From Saccharomycodes ludwigii (taxonomy: Eukaryota > Ascomycota > Saccharomycetes > Saccharomycodales > Saccharomycodaceae), in the NCBI RefSeq assembly GCF_020623625.1, contig NC_060200.1, positions 558,001-622,000 of the forward strand: DNA of 64,000 nucleotides, in the 5' to 3' direction. Below the pieces are notes generated by a model. That model saw nothing but the letters and a program-made list of their open reading frames with translations, was not told the origin of the DNA and did no database searches. Numbering within the stretch: the stretch's first letter is position 1; the number at the start of each line of letters is the position of its first letter. The position numbers and the translations under genes are program-made. Below are positions 22,985 to 34,890 of this stretch, in pieces.

Positions 22985-23312
22985 TTAATTAATTACACAA
23001 ACTTTGAAATTTTTACATTATCATTATTGCTAAATATTTGGCCATATAATTTTTTTTCTTTTTTTTTTTTTTTTTTTGTTTTTAAAATTATTTTTTTATT
23101 ACTTATTGCGTTTATTTTAAAATGTTTCCTTTTCCTTTTCCATTTTTTGTGTATGTATATTGTGCAATCTGAATCTTACTGTTATATATATATATATATA
23201 TACGTATGTATGTGATGTATTGTTAACACTATTATTATTTTAGTTTCTATATAATCGAGTGATCAAAGGATAATATATATAAAAAAAAATTAAAAAAAAA
23301 TTACTACTTAAT
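22985..23312. other. NOP56/PBA1 convergent intergenic region
   Basis: This 328-bp gap holds T-rich tracts and an (AT)n run near 23183-23202. These are consistent with 3' end signals for both genes; I see nothing else. Confidence 0.4.
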
Positions 23313-24261
23313 TCATATATATAGAGTTGTGACATGGCTACCATTATTTTCACTCCAATTTTTCAAACAATGGTGTACAAAATCCCTTGGAACAGATAAA
23401 TTATCCATTATTTTTAATGCAAGTAGCTCAATATATTCGGGATTGATTTTTTCAAATCCAATAGGTCCTTCACTGGGTAACAACCAGACAGTGGTGTTTT
23501 TAGGGCGCAAATTAACAAATGACGCAGCTATATTAGAGATAAATTCAGGGGGCACAAAATTAGTGATACAATCATTATTCTGAATTGAACCATCTATTAT
23601 TTCCTTAAATGAAGTTAACCTATCACTTAAACCTATAACATATATTTTTGTAATATTTTCCTTTAAAAAGTCAATTAGTTGAAGAGCCAAAAAGTTTAAA
23701 ATTATGGTGGGTAATTTATCATCAATAAATAAAATATTTGTATCTACTAATGATGGTGATGAATCGTTATTATTTGAACATATTGGAAATTCACAATATT
23801 TTGGATTTGAAAAATATTTGCACGTAATTGAATACTTATGTTTCATTGATGATTTACTATGAACATCAATAAATAGGTTAGAAAGTCTTTTGGGAACAAT
23901 CAATAAGGACCTTGAAGCATTTAAAATAGGTGGAATGTTAAAGACTGGTAAATTAGTGGATTCAAGTAGCGAAGTGTTATTGCTCAAATCTATTAATACT
24001 TCATCATCTAAAATGTGTCTAGGTTCGTTTTGCTCATTCCATTGTTTAAACTATATGTTAATTATATGGTTATTTTTATAGTGCTGAGCTCACTTATTTC
24101 ATTCTTCTGTTTTCTTTTTTTGGTTATTTTTAAAAAAATGGAAAAACAAGTTTAAACTAGCAACTATGGGGATTTTATCAATAAAATTTAAAGCTTGTTA
24201 GTAAGATATTTCTTTCAGAACCTGTTTGAATTTTTAATTTAAAAATGATACATACCAACAT
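23313..24261 (-). CDS. PBA1: Proteasome assembly chaperone Pba1, two exons
   Basis: Pba1 with Pba2 guides assembly of the 20S proteasome alpha ring. Exon 2 (24050-23313) has a stop directly upstream of FKQWNEQNEPRHILDD and no ATG, so its start must come from elsewhere. Upstream, ATGTTG (24261-24256) is followed at once by the consensus 5' splice site GTATGT (24255-24250). A perfect TACTAAC branch point lies at 24203-24197 and a TAG 3' site at 24053-24051. Joining gives MLFKQWNEQ, matching the S. cerevisiae N-terminus MLFKQWN. The product is 247 residues (about 276 in S. cerevisiae); the C-terminus TLYI resembles GLYI there. The intron is 205 nt. The branch point lies about 145 nt from the 3' site, which is long, so a nearer unconventional branch point is possible. 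Confidence 0.9.
24051..24255 (-). other. Spliceosomal intron of PBA1
   Basis: The intron has 5' site GTATGT, branch point TACTAAC at 24203-24197 and 3' site TAG at 24053-24051. It follows a first exon of only two codons. Confidence 0.85.
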
Positions 24262-24384
24262 GTTTTATTATGTCCAGGTGACAAAAGAAAGGTGTATTAA
24301 TTGTTTTTTTTTTTTTTCCCTGTTGTTTCTACTTTTATCTGGATGTTTAAGGTTAAAAAGGTAACAGACTTCAAAAATTTTGTT

Positions 24385-24393
24385 TTCGCCACC
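24385..24393 (-). promoter_or_regulatory. PACE-like Rpn4 site upstream of PBA1
   Basis: On the minus strand this reads GGTGGCGAA, one base from the proteasome-associated control element GGTGGCAAA bound by Rpn4. It lies about 125 bp upstream of the PBA1 start, in the 349-bp divergent region shared with YKE2. The rest of that region is mostly T runs. Confidence 0.6.
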
Positions 24394-24417
24394 TTAAAAA
24401 TATATATTTATATATCT

Positions 24418-24450
<33 letters not shown>

Positions 24451-24610
24451 CACTAAGAAAATCTGTCTTTCATAAAAAGAAATGCCTTTTAAACAACTCA
24501 TTTTATTTATTTATTTGTTTTTTTTAACAATCTTAAAAAGTTTTCAGCATCCCCAATAACTAAACTTCATACACAAAATACACCAAGAATCACTCTTTAT
24601 TTTAAAAACA

Positions 24611-24919
24611 ATGGAAACTTTGCAAAAAGAACAAAACGAATTACAAGAACTAATAATTGCTAGACAAAAATTAGAAACTCAATTTCAAGAGAATAAAATA
24701 GTACAAGAGGAGTTAAAGAAGACAACAGATGAATCTAACATTTATAAATTGACTGGAGGAGTATTATTACCAGTGGAAAAAAATGAAGCTGAAATTAATG
24801 TTGATAAAAGATTAGAATTTATCAAAGAAGAAATCGAAAAATGTGAAAAAAATATTCAAAACAAACAAACATCATTGGAAAAATTAAAGAACGAATTACT
24901 AAGTCATCAGCAATCATAA
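24611..24919 (+). CDS. YKE2: Prefoldin subunit 6
   Basis: Yke2 (Gim1) is a beta-type prefoldin subunit that helps deliver actin and tubulin to the CCT chaperonin. The 102-residue protein (S. cerevisiae about 114) is two coiled-coil helices joined by a hairpin segment, NIYKLTGGVLLPVEKNEAEI, which is the prefoldin beta signature. It lies between PBA1 and COQ9, the same order and strands as YLR199C-YLR200W-YLR201C. Confidence 0.96.
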   Translation: METLQKEQNELQELIIARQKLETQFQENKIVQEELKKTTDESNIYKLTGGVLLPVEKNEAEINVDKRLEFIKEEIEKCEKNIQNKQTSLEKLKNELLSHQQS

Positions 24920-24993
24920 TATATATATTTATATAAGTTGACAATCATACTTATATATGGATGTGTAGTAGTATAATAACATAAGAAAGCAAA

Positions 24994-25794
24994 TCAAGCA
25001 GTTTGGCTTCTAACGAAACTTAAGCCACTCATTAATTGAAACCATAAAAATTCTTCAGTATTATTGTACATGGTACCATAATTTCTCCAATTGTCCAATC
25101 TTCTCCTGGCAAATTCCATAGTTTCCTTAAAATTTTCGGATTTGTCTTGTGCCATGAACAATTCAGAACTAACATATGCAACACTTAAGCCCATCCTTTT
25201 ACTGTACCAAGCAAAATCATGACTCTCTTTAATATCGTTAGCCAATACAACAAAGTCGTTTGACAAGTTGTGTAATTCTTGGATACCTACATCTAAATTA
25301 GAAGGGAAAGGGCTGGTTAAATGGCTTAATAAAGCAGATAATTGGTTACTTATGGGCTTGTTTAATTCTAATCTTTTCAAAAAAATTTCTTCCAAGCTTT
25401 TATCATTTTTTGATGCAAAATGAAATAATTCTAGTCTGGAAGTAACTAAATGAAACTTAATCAATTCTAAAACAGCACTGTTGGATGGAGCGCTTAGTAC
25501 GCTTAGCATTGTTGACGATTGACCCAAATCATTGCAACTATTTATCAAGCTACGTTCATTAATGCCTGTGTTAGGGACATGTTTTTGCAAACAATTGCTC
25601 AAAATTTTGGCTTGAATGGAATCTGGAGCGTAAGTTAGATATGGAAAATAAGAGTGAGGTTTAGGATACTCTGTGGTATTTGGGTGGTAAAATCTATGGG
25701 TATTTTGGATTAGAGATATTTTTTTAAAGCTAGTTAATTTAGCAGTACAATTAAAAACATTGGTTATAATGGAGTTAGTTTTGATTTGACTCAT
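24994..25794 (-). CDS. COQ9: Coenzyme Q biosynthesis lipid-binding protein Coq9
   Basis: Coq9 is a mitochondrial matrix protein that binds coenzyme Q intermediates and works with Coq7 in the ubiquinone synthesis complex. From the first in-frame ATG it has 266 residues (about 260 in S. cerevisiae). The N-terminus (MSQIKTNSIITNVFNCTAK...) is rich in basic and hydroxyl residues and lacks acidic ones until about residue 42, fitting a mitochondrial presequence. The body includes WYSKRMGLSVAYVSSELFMA and ends RRRLDNWRNYGTMYNNTEEF... as in COQ9 proteins. The frame extends upstream of the ATG only to a TTG, so I used the ATG. Confidence 0.93.
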   Translation of the reverse strand: MSQIKTNSIITNVFNCTAKLTSFKKISLIQNTHRFYHPNTTEYPKPHSYFPYLTYAPDSIQAKILSNCLQKHVPNTGINERSLINSCNDLGQSSTMLSVLSAPSNSAVLELIKFHLVTSRLELFHFASKNDKSLEEIFLKRLELNKPISNQLSALLSHLTSPFPSNLDVGIQELHNLSNDFVVLANDIKESHDFAWYSKRMGLSVAYVSSELFMAQDKSENFKETMEFARRRLDNWRNYGTMYNNTEEFLWFQLMSGLSFVRSQTA

Positions 25795-27719
<1,925 letters not shown>

Positions 27720-27800
27720 ATGAGTACTTTTTTTTTTTTTTTTTTATCTTAAAAGAAAAAGAAAAAGAAATTAAGATAAAGATATTGTTCGGTTAATGAC

Positions 27801-27831
<31 letters not shown>

Positions 27832-28131
27832 TTTAACCTTTGTTAATATTTACAACGTTTTAAATTCAATACTAAAAATGGTAAGAGATACCACTACAAT
27901 GCATACAAAAGTGGTAGAAAAGCTCAAAATTCAAAATAATTTACTAATATACTCAGACAAAAACTATAAATATACATTAGAGTAAACATATAATAACTAT
28001 AAAACTAAATAATACATTAAAAAAAATAGAAATGTATAACATGCAACTATTACCAATAATTAAATATATATAATACACTAAAAGAAAAAATAAATAAATA
28101 AAAATTATATCTCACGATATTATTTCTTATA

Positions 28132-28162
<31 letters not shown>

Positions 28163-28185
28163 CCTTTCCTCTTTTTCTTTTCAAT
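27720..28185. other. SFA1/NRP1 convergent intergenic region
   Basis: This 466-bp 3'-3' gap has a T run just after SFA1, an (AT)n run near 27806 and a T run before the NRP1 3' end. It probably holds the two poly(A) regions; no gene was seen. Confidence 0.4.
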
Positions 28186-28787
28186 TTAAAATATTATTTT
28201 TGTTTCACCACATTTTAAGCAATTCATATTTTTTGCGAAATTATGGTACGTACAAATAGAACATTTCCAATCGCCAGGTCTAAATGGAATATTCTGTTGC
28301 TGTGATTGTTGTAAGTGTTGAGCTGGTAACTGGTTAACAGAGGATGAAGAACCATTGTTACTATTGTTTAATTGATGCTGTAGCTTTAATAATGGTTGGT
28401 GTAGTTGTTGCTGAGAATTGTTTCTTATATGAGCATTATAAGTAGTGGTGGTGCTAATATTGCTGCCACCGGTATTATGTATATTCAGGTCAGTAAAATT
28501 TAAAACACTGTTGTTATTGCTAGTATTAGATTTACCTGTATTATTATTATGAATTGCCTGATTTAAATGAATGCTTTCATTAGAATTAGTGGAAAACAAA
28601 GTATTCGGATCTAAGGGTGAAGACATTCTAGTGCCACCCCCACTGACTACTTCATTGTTTATTGTGTTAGTTGAAGTTCCGGGAATATTACTGTTGTTGT
28701 TTATAGAAGATAACCTGTGTTGGAAAAGCGTACCACTATTGGTCGTATTATTATTGGTAATATTGTTCAGGTTATTGGCGGAATTAC

Positions 28788-28820
<33 letters not shown>

Positions 28821-29228
28821 ATGTTAATTGCTGAATATTCATGTTGTTCTTTGTACCATTGCTAGTAGTGTTATCAATATTTTCATTACTACAATTATTG
28901 GAGCTATTGGTACCCATGACATTATTTGTTGTAAGTGGTGGGGGAGGAGAAGGTGTATTAACACTAAATGAACATCTAAAACAATTTGTCCTTTTTTGGA
29001 AATTAGAAAAACCACAAGATGGACAGTTCCAATCTCCTGGTCTGGGTTTATTTCTTGTTTGTGGGAATGGTACCAATAAATCTTTAACTTGAGTTAACAC
29101 TATATTACTACTAGGTTGAATTTCCACTACTCTATCAATATATTTGTAGCGAGATCTAACCGAATTATTATTGTTGTTGGTAGCACCTGCATTATTGTTA
29201 CTATTATTATTGTTGTTGTTACTGTTAC

Positions 29229-29265
<37 letters not shown>

Positions 29266-30240
29266 TCCTAGTCGTAATATAATTGAATAACCATTTAAAT
29301 GTAAACCTAAAGATGCTTCTTCGTGTGATTGAAATATGGCAAACCCAGAAATGGTATCACTATCAGGAACATATGTAGAGCTAATTTTATCAGTAGAATA
29401 GTTTAGTGGTGCATTAATGGCAGGTTTAACCGTCCAAAACCCAATTGGATGACAGCCATGAGAAACAAACCACTTTTCTAATTCACTTTGAGTAACAATA
29501 GAAGGTAAGTTGTTCATATATAATACTTTAGAAGATTCTTTCATAAATTGATTATAATCAATAAACGTATTATAAGGTTTAGTAAAACCATCTAAAATGC
29601 TTTTTTCATACAATGAAAGAAAAATTCTAACAATACATCCAAATTCGTCCATTTCATAAAGATCCATTCGTAACCCTAGTAGTTGGAGCATTGCATATAA
29701 ATAAGTTTTATTGCTGTGCAATTTTCTACGTTTAGTAATATTCATTGCAGCAGCGTTGAAAATATTATAACGTGTTGGATCCGTGATACACCATCTTTCA
29801 TACTCTTTACACAAATCAAAAATAATGGGGAATTGTAACCATCTAGGTAATTGAATATTCAAATGTCTTGACTTATAGGGTAATAAAACACGAATATCCC
29901 AAGTACTATGCAACGAAACTATGAGTACATCGTTATCATTGACATTGTTTTTTTCTATGTCTTGGACAGATGTACTGGTTAAATTGCCGCTTACATTATT
30001 CTTTTCTAATGTTAAAGCGTTATGTAAGTTTGTGATGGCTTGTTGTAATGAAATGTGATCGTTTATTTCTATTCTATTATATGGAATTGATGAAGTGTTT
30101 ACGGGGAGTAATAATGGGTCAACCAGTTTCCAAAATATTTTTATGATATTCATATCCTGTCTTAATGGCTGTTGTTCAATAGAAGTAGCATCAGGCACTG
30201 TGGCCATACTTGTCACCATTTCCAACACTAAGAATTTCAT
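28186..30240 (-). CDS. NRP1: Asn-rich RNA-binding protein Nrp1 with two RanBP2-type zinc fingers
   Basis: Nrp1 is a putative RNA-binding protein of stress granules. The 684-residue protein (about 719 in S. cerevisiae) has an RRM-like segment around VLYMNNLPSIVTQSELEKWF. It also has two RanBP2 zinc fingers, each starting RPGDW: the first reads RPGDWNCPSCGFSNFQKRTN, and the second occupies residues 654-684 with CSIC and CLKC pairs. Long Asn runs encoded by AAT/AAC separate these parts, giving the gene its name in S. cerevisiae (asparagine-rich). The first ATG is used; ATGs at codons 8 and 12 are alternatives. Confidence 0.94.
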
Positions 30241-30889
30241 GGCTTCTTCTGTATTTTTAGCACGATGGTGTTTTTCTTTTTTTTTTTTTCTTCCCTTGTA
30301 TTTTGCAAATATAAAATTATTAGGTGAAATATGTTAAATAGAGTGAAATGGCTTCCAATTTACAAGAAGAAAAAATCTTAATAGTAAACGGAATAAAAAA
30401 AAAAAAAAATTAGGAAAAAGTGTATCAATACTGGGAATTGATGCTGTTGTCGAAGACACGAAATTTTTTTTTTTTTTTAATGATTTTTTTTAATGATTTT
30501 TTTTAATGATTTTTTTTTGAAAAATTTTTCCAAAATGAAAAATAAGACAAATCCTTTTTTTTTATTTTTTTCTTTTCTTTTCTTTTCTTTTCTTTTCTTT
30601 TTTTTCTAGCTTTAAAAACAACGCGCACGCTACAAAAAAAAATATATTTATAATGATGATGATGTAGACTTTAAGAAATGATTTAACGAATTCGATGCTT
30701 TGGGCTTAATTAAATAAAATCAAGTTGGCTCACTATCGGCCATAAAATTAATACTGCAATTACACTTTAAAGAAAAAATTAAAAAAAAATCTGTTCCTTT
30801 TCAAGTAATAAGTTAATAATATTTTAATATTAATGTTTATATATTGATGATTTACAAAAGAAAAATAATAATACATAAATCAATATTTC
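30241..30889. promoter_or_regulatory. NRP1 promoter region and FAP7 3' flank
   Basis: This 649-bp gap contains three copies of AATGATTTTTTT (30479-30518) running into TGAAAAATTTTTC (30518-30530), an exact RRPE-type element. A (TTTTC)n tract lies near 30571-30600. No gene was seen. Confidence 0.45.
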
Positions 30890-31528
30890 TTATTCAATAC
30901 TGTCCTCAGTATCACTTGTCTCTTTTTCTTTCCTTAATTTTTGAAACTCTTTTAGTTCATTCGTAATACCGTCCTTGTGTTGATTGCACCATAAATTAAG
31001 CCATTCCGCAACACGTTCAACATTAGACTCCATTTCTTGTATAGAGTCACTACTCAATTCAATAATAATTTCCTGAACATAACTATCAAGAGCATCCTGA
31101 TAAACAATACCCATAATTTCAGCATCTAAATTTTCTTGAATTTTAGAAAGATGATAACCTCTCTTATTTAATCTATCATATAATTTTCCATTATCACACC
31201 TTAATACAACAACTAAATCAATTAACCTTTCAGGGAAAATATCATTGCAATGCCAATCTATGATACAACCACCCTGTCTCATTAATGGTTCCAATTCATC
31301 TAGTAATTTGTCTTCATCGATAATATGAGATTTACGTGATTCATCATATCCCTCTAATAATTTATTTTCTTTAGCATATTCAGATATATTAAAATAACTA
31401 TATTCAGCGTCTTTATTATAGTTATCAGATTCTAATTTGCGCATTAATAATTCACATGTAGTCGACTTGCCACAACCTGGCGTTCCCGTTATAATGATAT
31501 TTGGTCTGAAACGTCTTTTTAGGCTCAT
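30890..31528 (-). CDS. FAP7: Adenylate kinase-like NTPase Fap7 (40S maturation)
   Basis: Fap7 (the hCINAP/AK6 family) is an essential nuclear ATPase acting with Rps14 in the last cleavage of 20S pre-rRNA. The 212-residue protein (about 197 in S. cerevisiae) carries the P-loop GTPGCGKST at residues 15-23. It also has IIDWHCNDIFPERLIDLVVVL and NKRGYHLSKIQENLDAEI, all AK6 hallmarks. The C-terminus is an extra charged tail (KEKETSDTEDSIE). It is divergent from CDC36, as in S. cerevisiae. Confidence 0.96.
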   Translation of the reverse strand: MSLKRRFRPNIIITGTPGCGKSTTCELLMRKLESDNYNKDAEYSYFNISEYAKENKLLEGYDESRKSHIIDEDKLLDELEPLMRQGGCIIDWHCNDIFPERLIDLVVVLRCDNGKLYDRLNKRGYHLSKIQENLDAEIMGIVYQDALDSYVQEIIIELSSDSIQEMESNVERVAEWLNLWCNQHKDGITNELKEFQKLRKEKETSDTEDSIE

Positions 31529-31997
31529 TTGTTATTTTTATTGTATTAGTGTTCTTTGTATAAGTTCTTATTTTTACAAGTTGAATTAACACTCTTGCTG
31601 TTCAGATAAATTTGAAGCTATAAACCACCTTTGACTTTCCTTTTGGAAAAAATCAAAATCAAAATCAAAAGTTTTTTTTTTTTTTTTCTTCTTTTCTCCA
31701 TAACAACAACAAAAAAAAAAAGAAAAATTTATCTAAACCTTTATCCGAAACCTTGTATTTCGGTATATGGGGATAAAGTGCCACTGCATTGCTAGTTTTT
31801 TTTTTTTTTTGTTGTTGTTATGGAGAAAAGAAGAAAAAAAAAAAAAAAAAACTTGCTTTATTAACGTCATGTGAATAATAAACTTTCTACTCGACTTTTA
31901 CCTAGAGGTTTTTAACTTACTGTTAAGCAACAGAAAGAATAACCATAGATTTTAGAATTATATTACTTTATCGTTACATCATTTCCCAAACATAATT
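31529..31997. promoter_or_regulatory. Divergent FAP7/CDC36 intergenic region
   Basis: This 469-bp gap is dominated by a large inverted repeat (31671-31852). Outside it are (AATCAA)n-like sequence at 31648-31670 and a TCACATG match (minus strand) near 31868-31874, a Cbf1-type core. No gene was seen. Confidence 0.5.
31671..31852. repeat. Large inverted repeat (about 50-bp arms, 74-bp spacer)
   Basis: The left arm (31671-31721) is a T run, a 23-bp unique core (31688-31710) and an A run. The right arm (31796-31852) is the reverse complement: a T run, the same core inverted (31811-31833) and an A run. The two cores are identical when inverted. The spacer holds two smaller nested inverted pairs: CTTTATCC with GGATAAAG, and CCGAAA with TTTCGG. 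The whole could fold into a long hairpin or cruciform. Confidence 0.95.
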
Positions 31998-32645
31998 ATG
32001 ACTGTTTCAAAATATGGGTTGCAATCATTGCTAGAAGAGTTTAGCAAATTACAAAAGAAATTACCAAAACACGAAAATGAAAATTCAACTGATAATACCA
32101 TCACAGAACAACAACAACAGAGTAATAACAGAGATAATACTATGATTACTGGTGTTGACTTAACGCCCTATATACAATCATTAAATCTAGATCCGGCGTC
32201 TAAACTACCGTTCCACCATGTTTTAGAAACACTACCATCTCCATGGATTGAAACATCAAGAAGTGATGTGGAACCACGACATTTTATACCGGAGAGCTTC
32301 ACTAAAATAACAAATGTCTTAGGATCACCTGTTTCGCCACCAGTTTTCAATCAAGTTTCTAATGTGGAACAGAATAAAATTTCTTTATTTCAAGACGAAA
32401 CCTTGTTCTATTTATTTTATAAACATCCCGCTAGTGCTGTGCAAGAACTAACATATATTGAGCTAAGGAAGCGTAATTGGAGGTATCATAAGCAATTAAA
32501 AGTATGGTTAACAAAGGACCCTTTTATGGATCCTGTTGTTTCCCAAGATGGATTAAGTGAAAGGGGTAGATATGTGTTTTTTGATCCTCAAAGATGGGAA
32601 AAAGTTCAAAAAGATTTCATATTGTATTACAATGCCATTATGTGA
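31998..32645 (+). CDS. CDC36: CCR4-NOT complex subunit Not2 (Cdc36)
   Basis: Cdc36/Not2 is a scaffold subunit of the CCR4-NOT deadenylase complex, pairing with Not5. The 215-residue protein (about 191 in S. cerevisiae) carries the NOT box in its C-terminal half: DETLFYLFYKHPASAVQELT, ELRKRNWRYHKQLKVWLTK and RGRYVFFDPQRWEKVQKDF. The N-terminal 90 residues are polar with a Gln run. DHH1, which binds the same complex, lies further along this window. Confidence 0.96.
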   Translation: MTVSKYGLQSLLEEFSKLQKKLPKHENENSTDNTITEQQQQSNNRDNTMITGVDLTPYIQSLNLDPASKLPFHHVLETLPSPWIETSRSDVEPRHFIPESFTKITNVLGSPVSPPVFNQVSNVEQNKISLFQDETLFYLFYKHPASAVQELTYIELRKRNWRYHKQLKVWLTKDPFMDPVVSQDGLSERGRYVFFDPQRWEKVQKDFILYYNAIM

Positions 32646-33573
32646 AATTTAAGGACAATCAAAGAGTATGAGGGAGGGGAAAGAGAGATACTGGGAGGAG
32701 TGGAGACAAAGTAAATAAACCGTTCATGTAATATGTATTATTTTTTTAAAAAAAAAACTAAACGCTTTCGGTGTAAAAAATAATGCAAAGTAGTCTTTTA
32801 TCAATACAAAATATACGTGTATATATATATATATATATTTCACTACCTGATGTTTCCTATCATTGCTGAAAACCTTATATTAATGTGTTATCCAATAATA
32901 TTGGATTAAACATATAAATATGTAACTAAAAAAAAAAAAAAAAAAAAAAATTAAAACAATTGATTTTGCCCAGGATCGAACTAGGGACGTTCTGCGTGTT
33001 AAGCAGATGCCATAACCGACTAGACCACAAAACCAATAATACAGACAATTAATTTTTCTTATTCCTAACCTTTAAGTTAGTGGTGGTAATTATTAACTTA
33101 ACTAGTAATTAGGCATTTTGTTTTACACAGTTTTCTATATAGATATTTTAATTAATTATTAAAGGGAATAGCATTTGGTACGAATTGATTAACGTATCAT
33201 TATTAAAAAAAAAATGTATGTAATAACAACAAAGAAATTATAAATGTAACAAATTTTGTAAAAGTTTTACATTCGGGTAACAAATGAAGTTAAATGCTAT
33301 TTTTACTAAAAAAAATTAACAGAATGAAAATATTTTTAATTTTCTTTTTTGTTATTTTTTGTTATTTTTTTTTTTTTCAAGTGTACCTCTGCCATGCTGC
33401 TAGAAATTTCATCTTTATCATATTAGATAATTATCATGGTTGAATAACTATTTCCTTTTTTTTTTTTTTCATTAGTAATTTTTGAGACAACTTAAATTTT
33501 TAGTAGCTTTACAGTCTGAGGGAGTAGCCACAACCAGTATCGTACAACACAGTAATAAAAAAAAAAAGAAAAA
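32646..33573. other. CDC36-MSS51 intergenic region
   Basis: This 928-bp gap contains the tRNA-Val gene (32961-33034), an (AT)n run near 32820, and T-rich tracts before MSS51. A Reb1-like CGGGTAA lies at 33274-33280, about 300 bp upstream of MSS51. No other gene was seen. Confidence 0.5.
32961..33034 (-). tRNA. tRNA-Val (AAC anticodon)
   Basis: The minus strand gives a 74-nt cloverleaf with acceptor stem GGTTTTG/CAAAATC and discriminator A. The D arm matches TGGTCTAGTCGG. The anticodon stem TCTGC/GCAGA encloses loop TTAACAC, so the anticodon is AAC (valine). The T arm contains the B box GTTCGATCC. No intron is present. A T run follows on the minus strand as Pol III terminator. It is nearly identical to yeast tRNA-Val(AAC). 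Confidence 0.98.
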
Positions 33574-34890
33574 ATGATGTCGTCCATGACTGTTAATACA
33601 ATTTTAAAAGGAACACTTCTTAACAATGTTACACTCCAGACTCTCTCACCCTCATCAACTTTGTTAAACCAGAAACGTCACATTATGGGGTTTGTTAGAA
33701 ACGCGTTAGGCTTAGATGCGCCAGCTGATCCAAATGACCCAACTCCAGCGAATAGATTTCACCCATGGGTCGAATCACCATGTCCAGATTTAAGAGATCG
33801 TGCACACCGTATTATGGAATTGGCTAAATGCCCAGTAACTGGCGAAAAAATTGAGTTTACTTGTCCGATAAGTGGTATCCCTACCCACCATTCAAAAGAA
33901 GCTTGGGAAAGTGATAAAGTATATCATTCCACCAAAAAATATGATTATTTACGTAAGGTAAATATATACGAACATGATTTGAGAAGTGGTAGACCATTTC
34001 CTGAATTTGACTTTCCCTTAGAACAGGATTTTGACAGGGTTGTTAACATGACAAATTGGGATTTATTTTTTTATACTAGGCAATTTTATTCTATGGATAC
34101 TGAATTCCAATTGGCTGCAGTCACCAAAATGTTAAGCTATCCAATGACAATAGCCTCTATTTTACACCAGTATTCTCCATATTCTTTAACTCCCAAGGGT
34201 CCAATTACTTTAGAAGGTCTAAAAAGTTTGGCAGCATTGCGCTATACTTTGTATCCGTTTGAACAACAAAAACAGAAAAATTTGGCAAAAGTCAAGGATC
34301 GCCCAATGAGAATCTTTATTTTAGGTGCTAGAGCTGAGGCACAATTGCCTGGTCATGTTTGGAAACAAATACAAGCTCTTTTCCCTGTGCAAAGTTTTGA
34401 GATACATTTTATTGGACCCGAATGTTTTTATGATAGAGAACAAGGCAGATATATTACCAGTTCAGAACCTATTATTCAAAATGTCGATGAAACTTTGCGC
34501 TTGGTTTACCATACAGATTATTTCCATGTTTATCATTTACAACAAGACTTCTTCCCATACGATCCATACTTGGATGTGTTTTTCGCTTTTCATGCCGGCT
34601 TTGGTGCTATAGAAAGTAAAAATACTTGGATGGGAGAAAGTTTCAAGGGGTTATTAGAAACTAAATGCGGTATTTTTATAACCGGGTATAACAAGCAAGA
34701 TATAATGAATGACTGGAATACTATTACTGAACAAGGACACAATAAAATGGATGTTTTAATGGAACCTATTAAGAATGTGTTTGGTAGTACCAAATGGGAA
34801 CTGAACGATGCTAATCCACAAGAAGTTTATCAGTTTAACATGTGGGTTGCTGGTTTTAGAGGTAAAAGGTACCATGCAATTGAAGTTTAG
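33574..34890 (+). CDS. MSS51: COX1 mRNA translational activator Mss51
   Basis: Mss51 is a mitochondrial inner-membrane-associated protein that activates COX1 mRNA translation and links it to cytochrome oxidase assembly. The 438-residue protein (about 436 in S. cerevisiae) has the two CPX haem-regulatory motifs, CPVTGEKIEFTCPISGIPTH, near residues 89-108. Conserved blocks include DLFFYTRQFYSMDTEFQLA and NMWVAGFRGKRYHAIEV at the end. The ATG chosen is directly preceded by an A-rich leader. Strand is opposite to that expected from YLR203C relative to its neighbours. Confidence 0.97.
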   Translation: MMSSMTVNTILKGTLLNNVTLQTLSPSSTLLNQKRHIMGFVRNALGLDAPADPNDPTPANRFHPWVESPCPDLRDRAHRIMELAKCPVTGEKIEFTCPISGIPTHHSKEAWESDKVYHSTKKYDYLRKVNIYEHDLRSGRPFPEFDFPLEQDFDRVVNMTNWDLFFYTRQFYSMDTEFQLAAVTKMLSYPMTIASILHQYSPYSLTPKGPITLEGLKSLAALRYTLYPFEQQKQKNLAKVKDRPMRIFILGARAEAQLPGHVWKQIQALFPVQSFEIHFIGPECFYDREQGRYITSSEPIIQNVDETLRLVYHTDYFHVYHLQQDFFPYDPYLDVFFAFHAGFGAIESKNTWMGESFKGLLETKCGIFITGYNKQDIMNDWNTITEQGHNKMDVLMEPIKNVFGSTKWELNDANPQEVYQFNMWVAGFRGKRYHAIEV

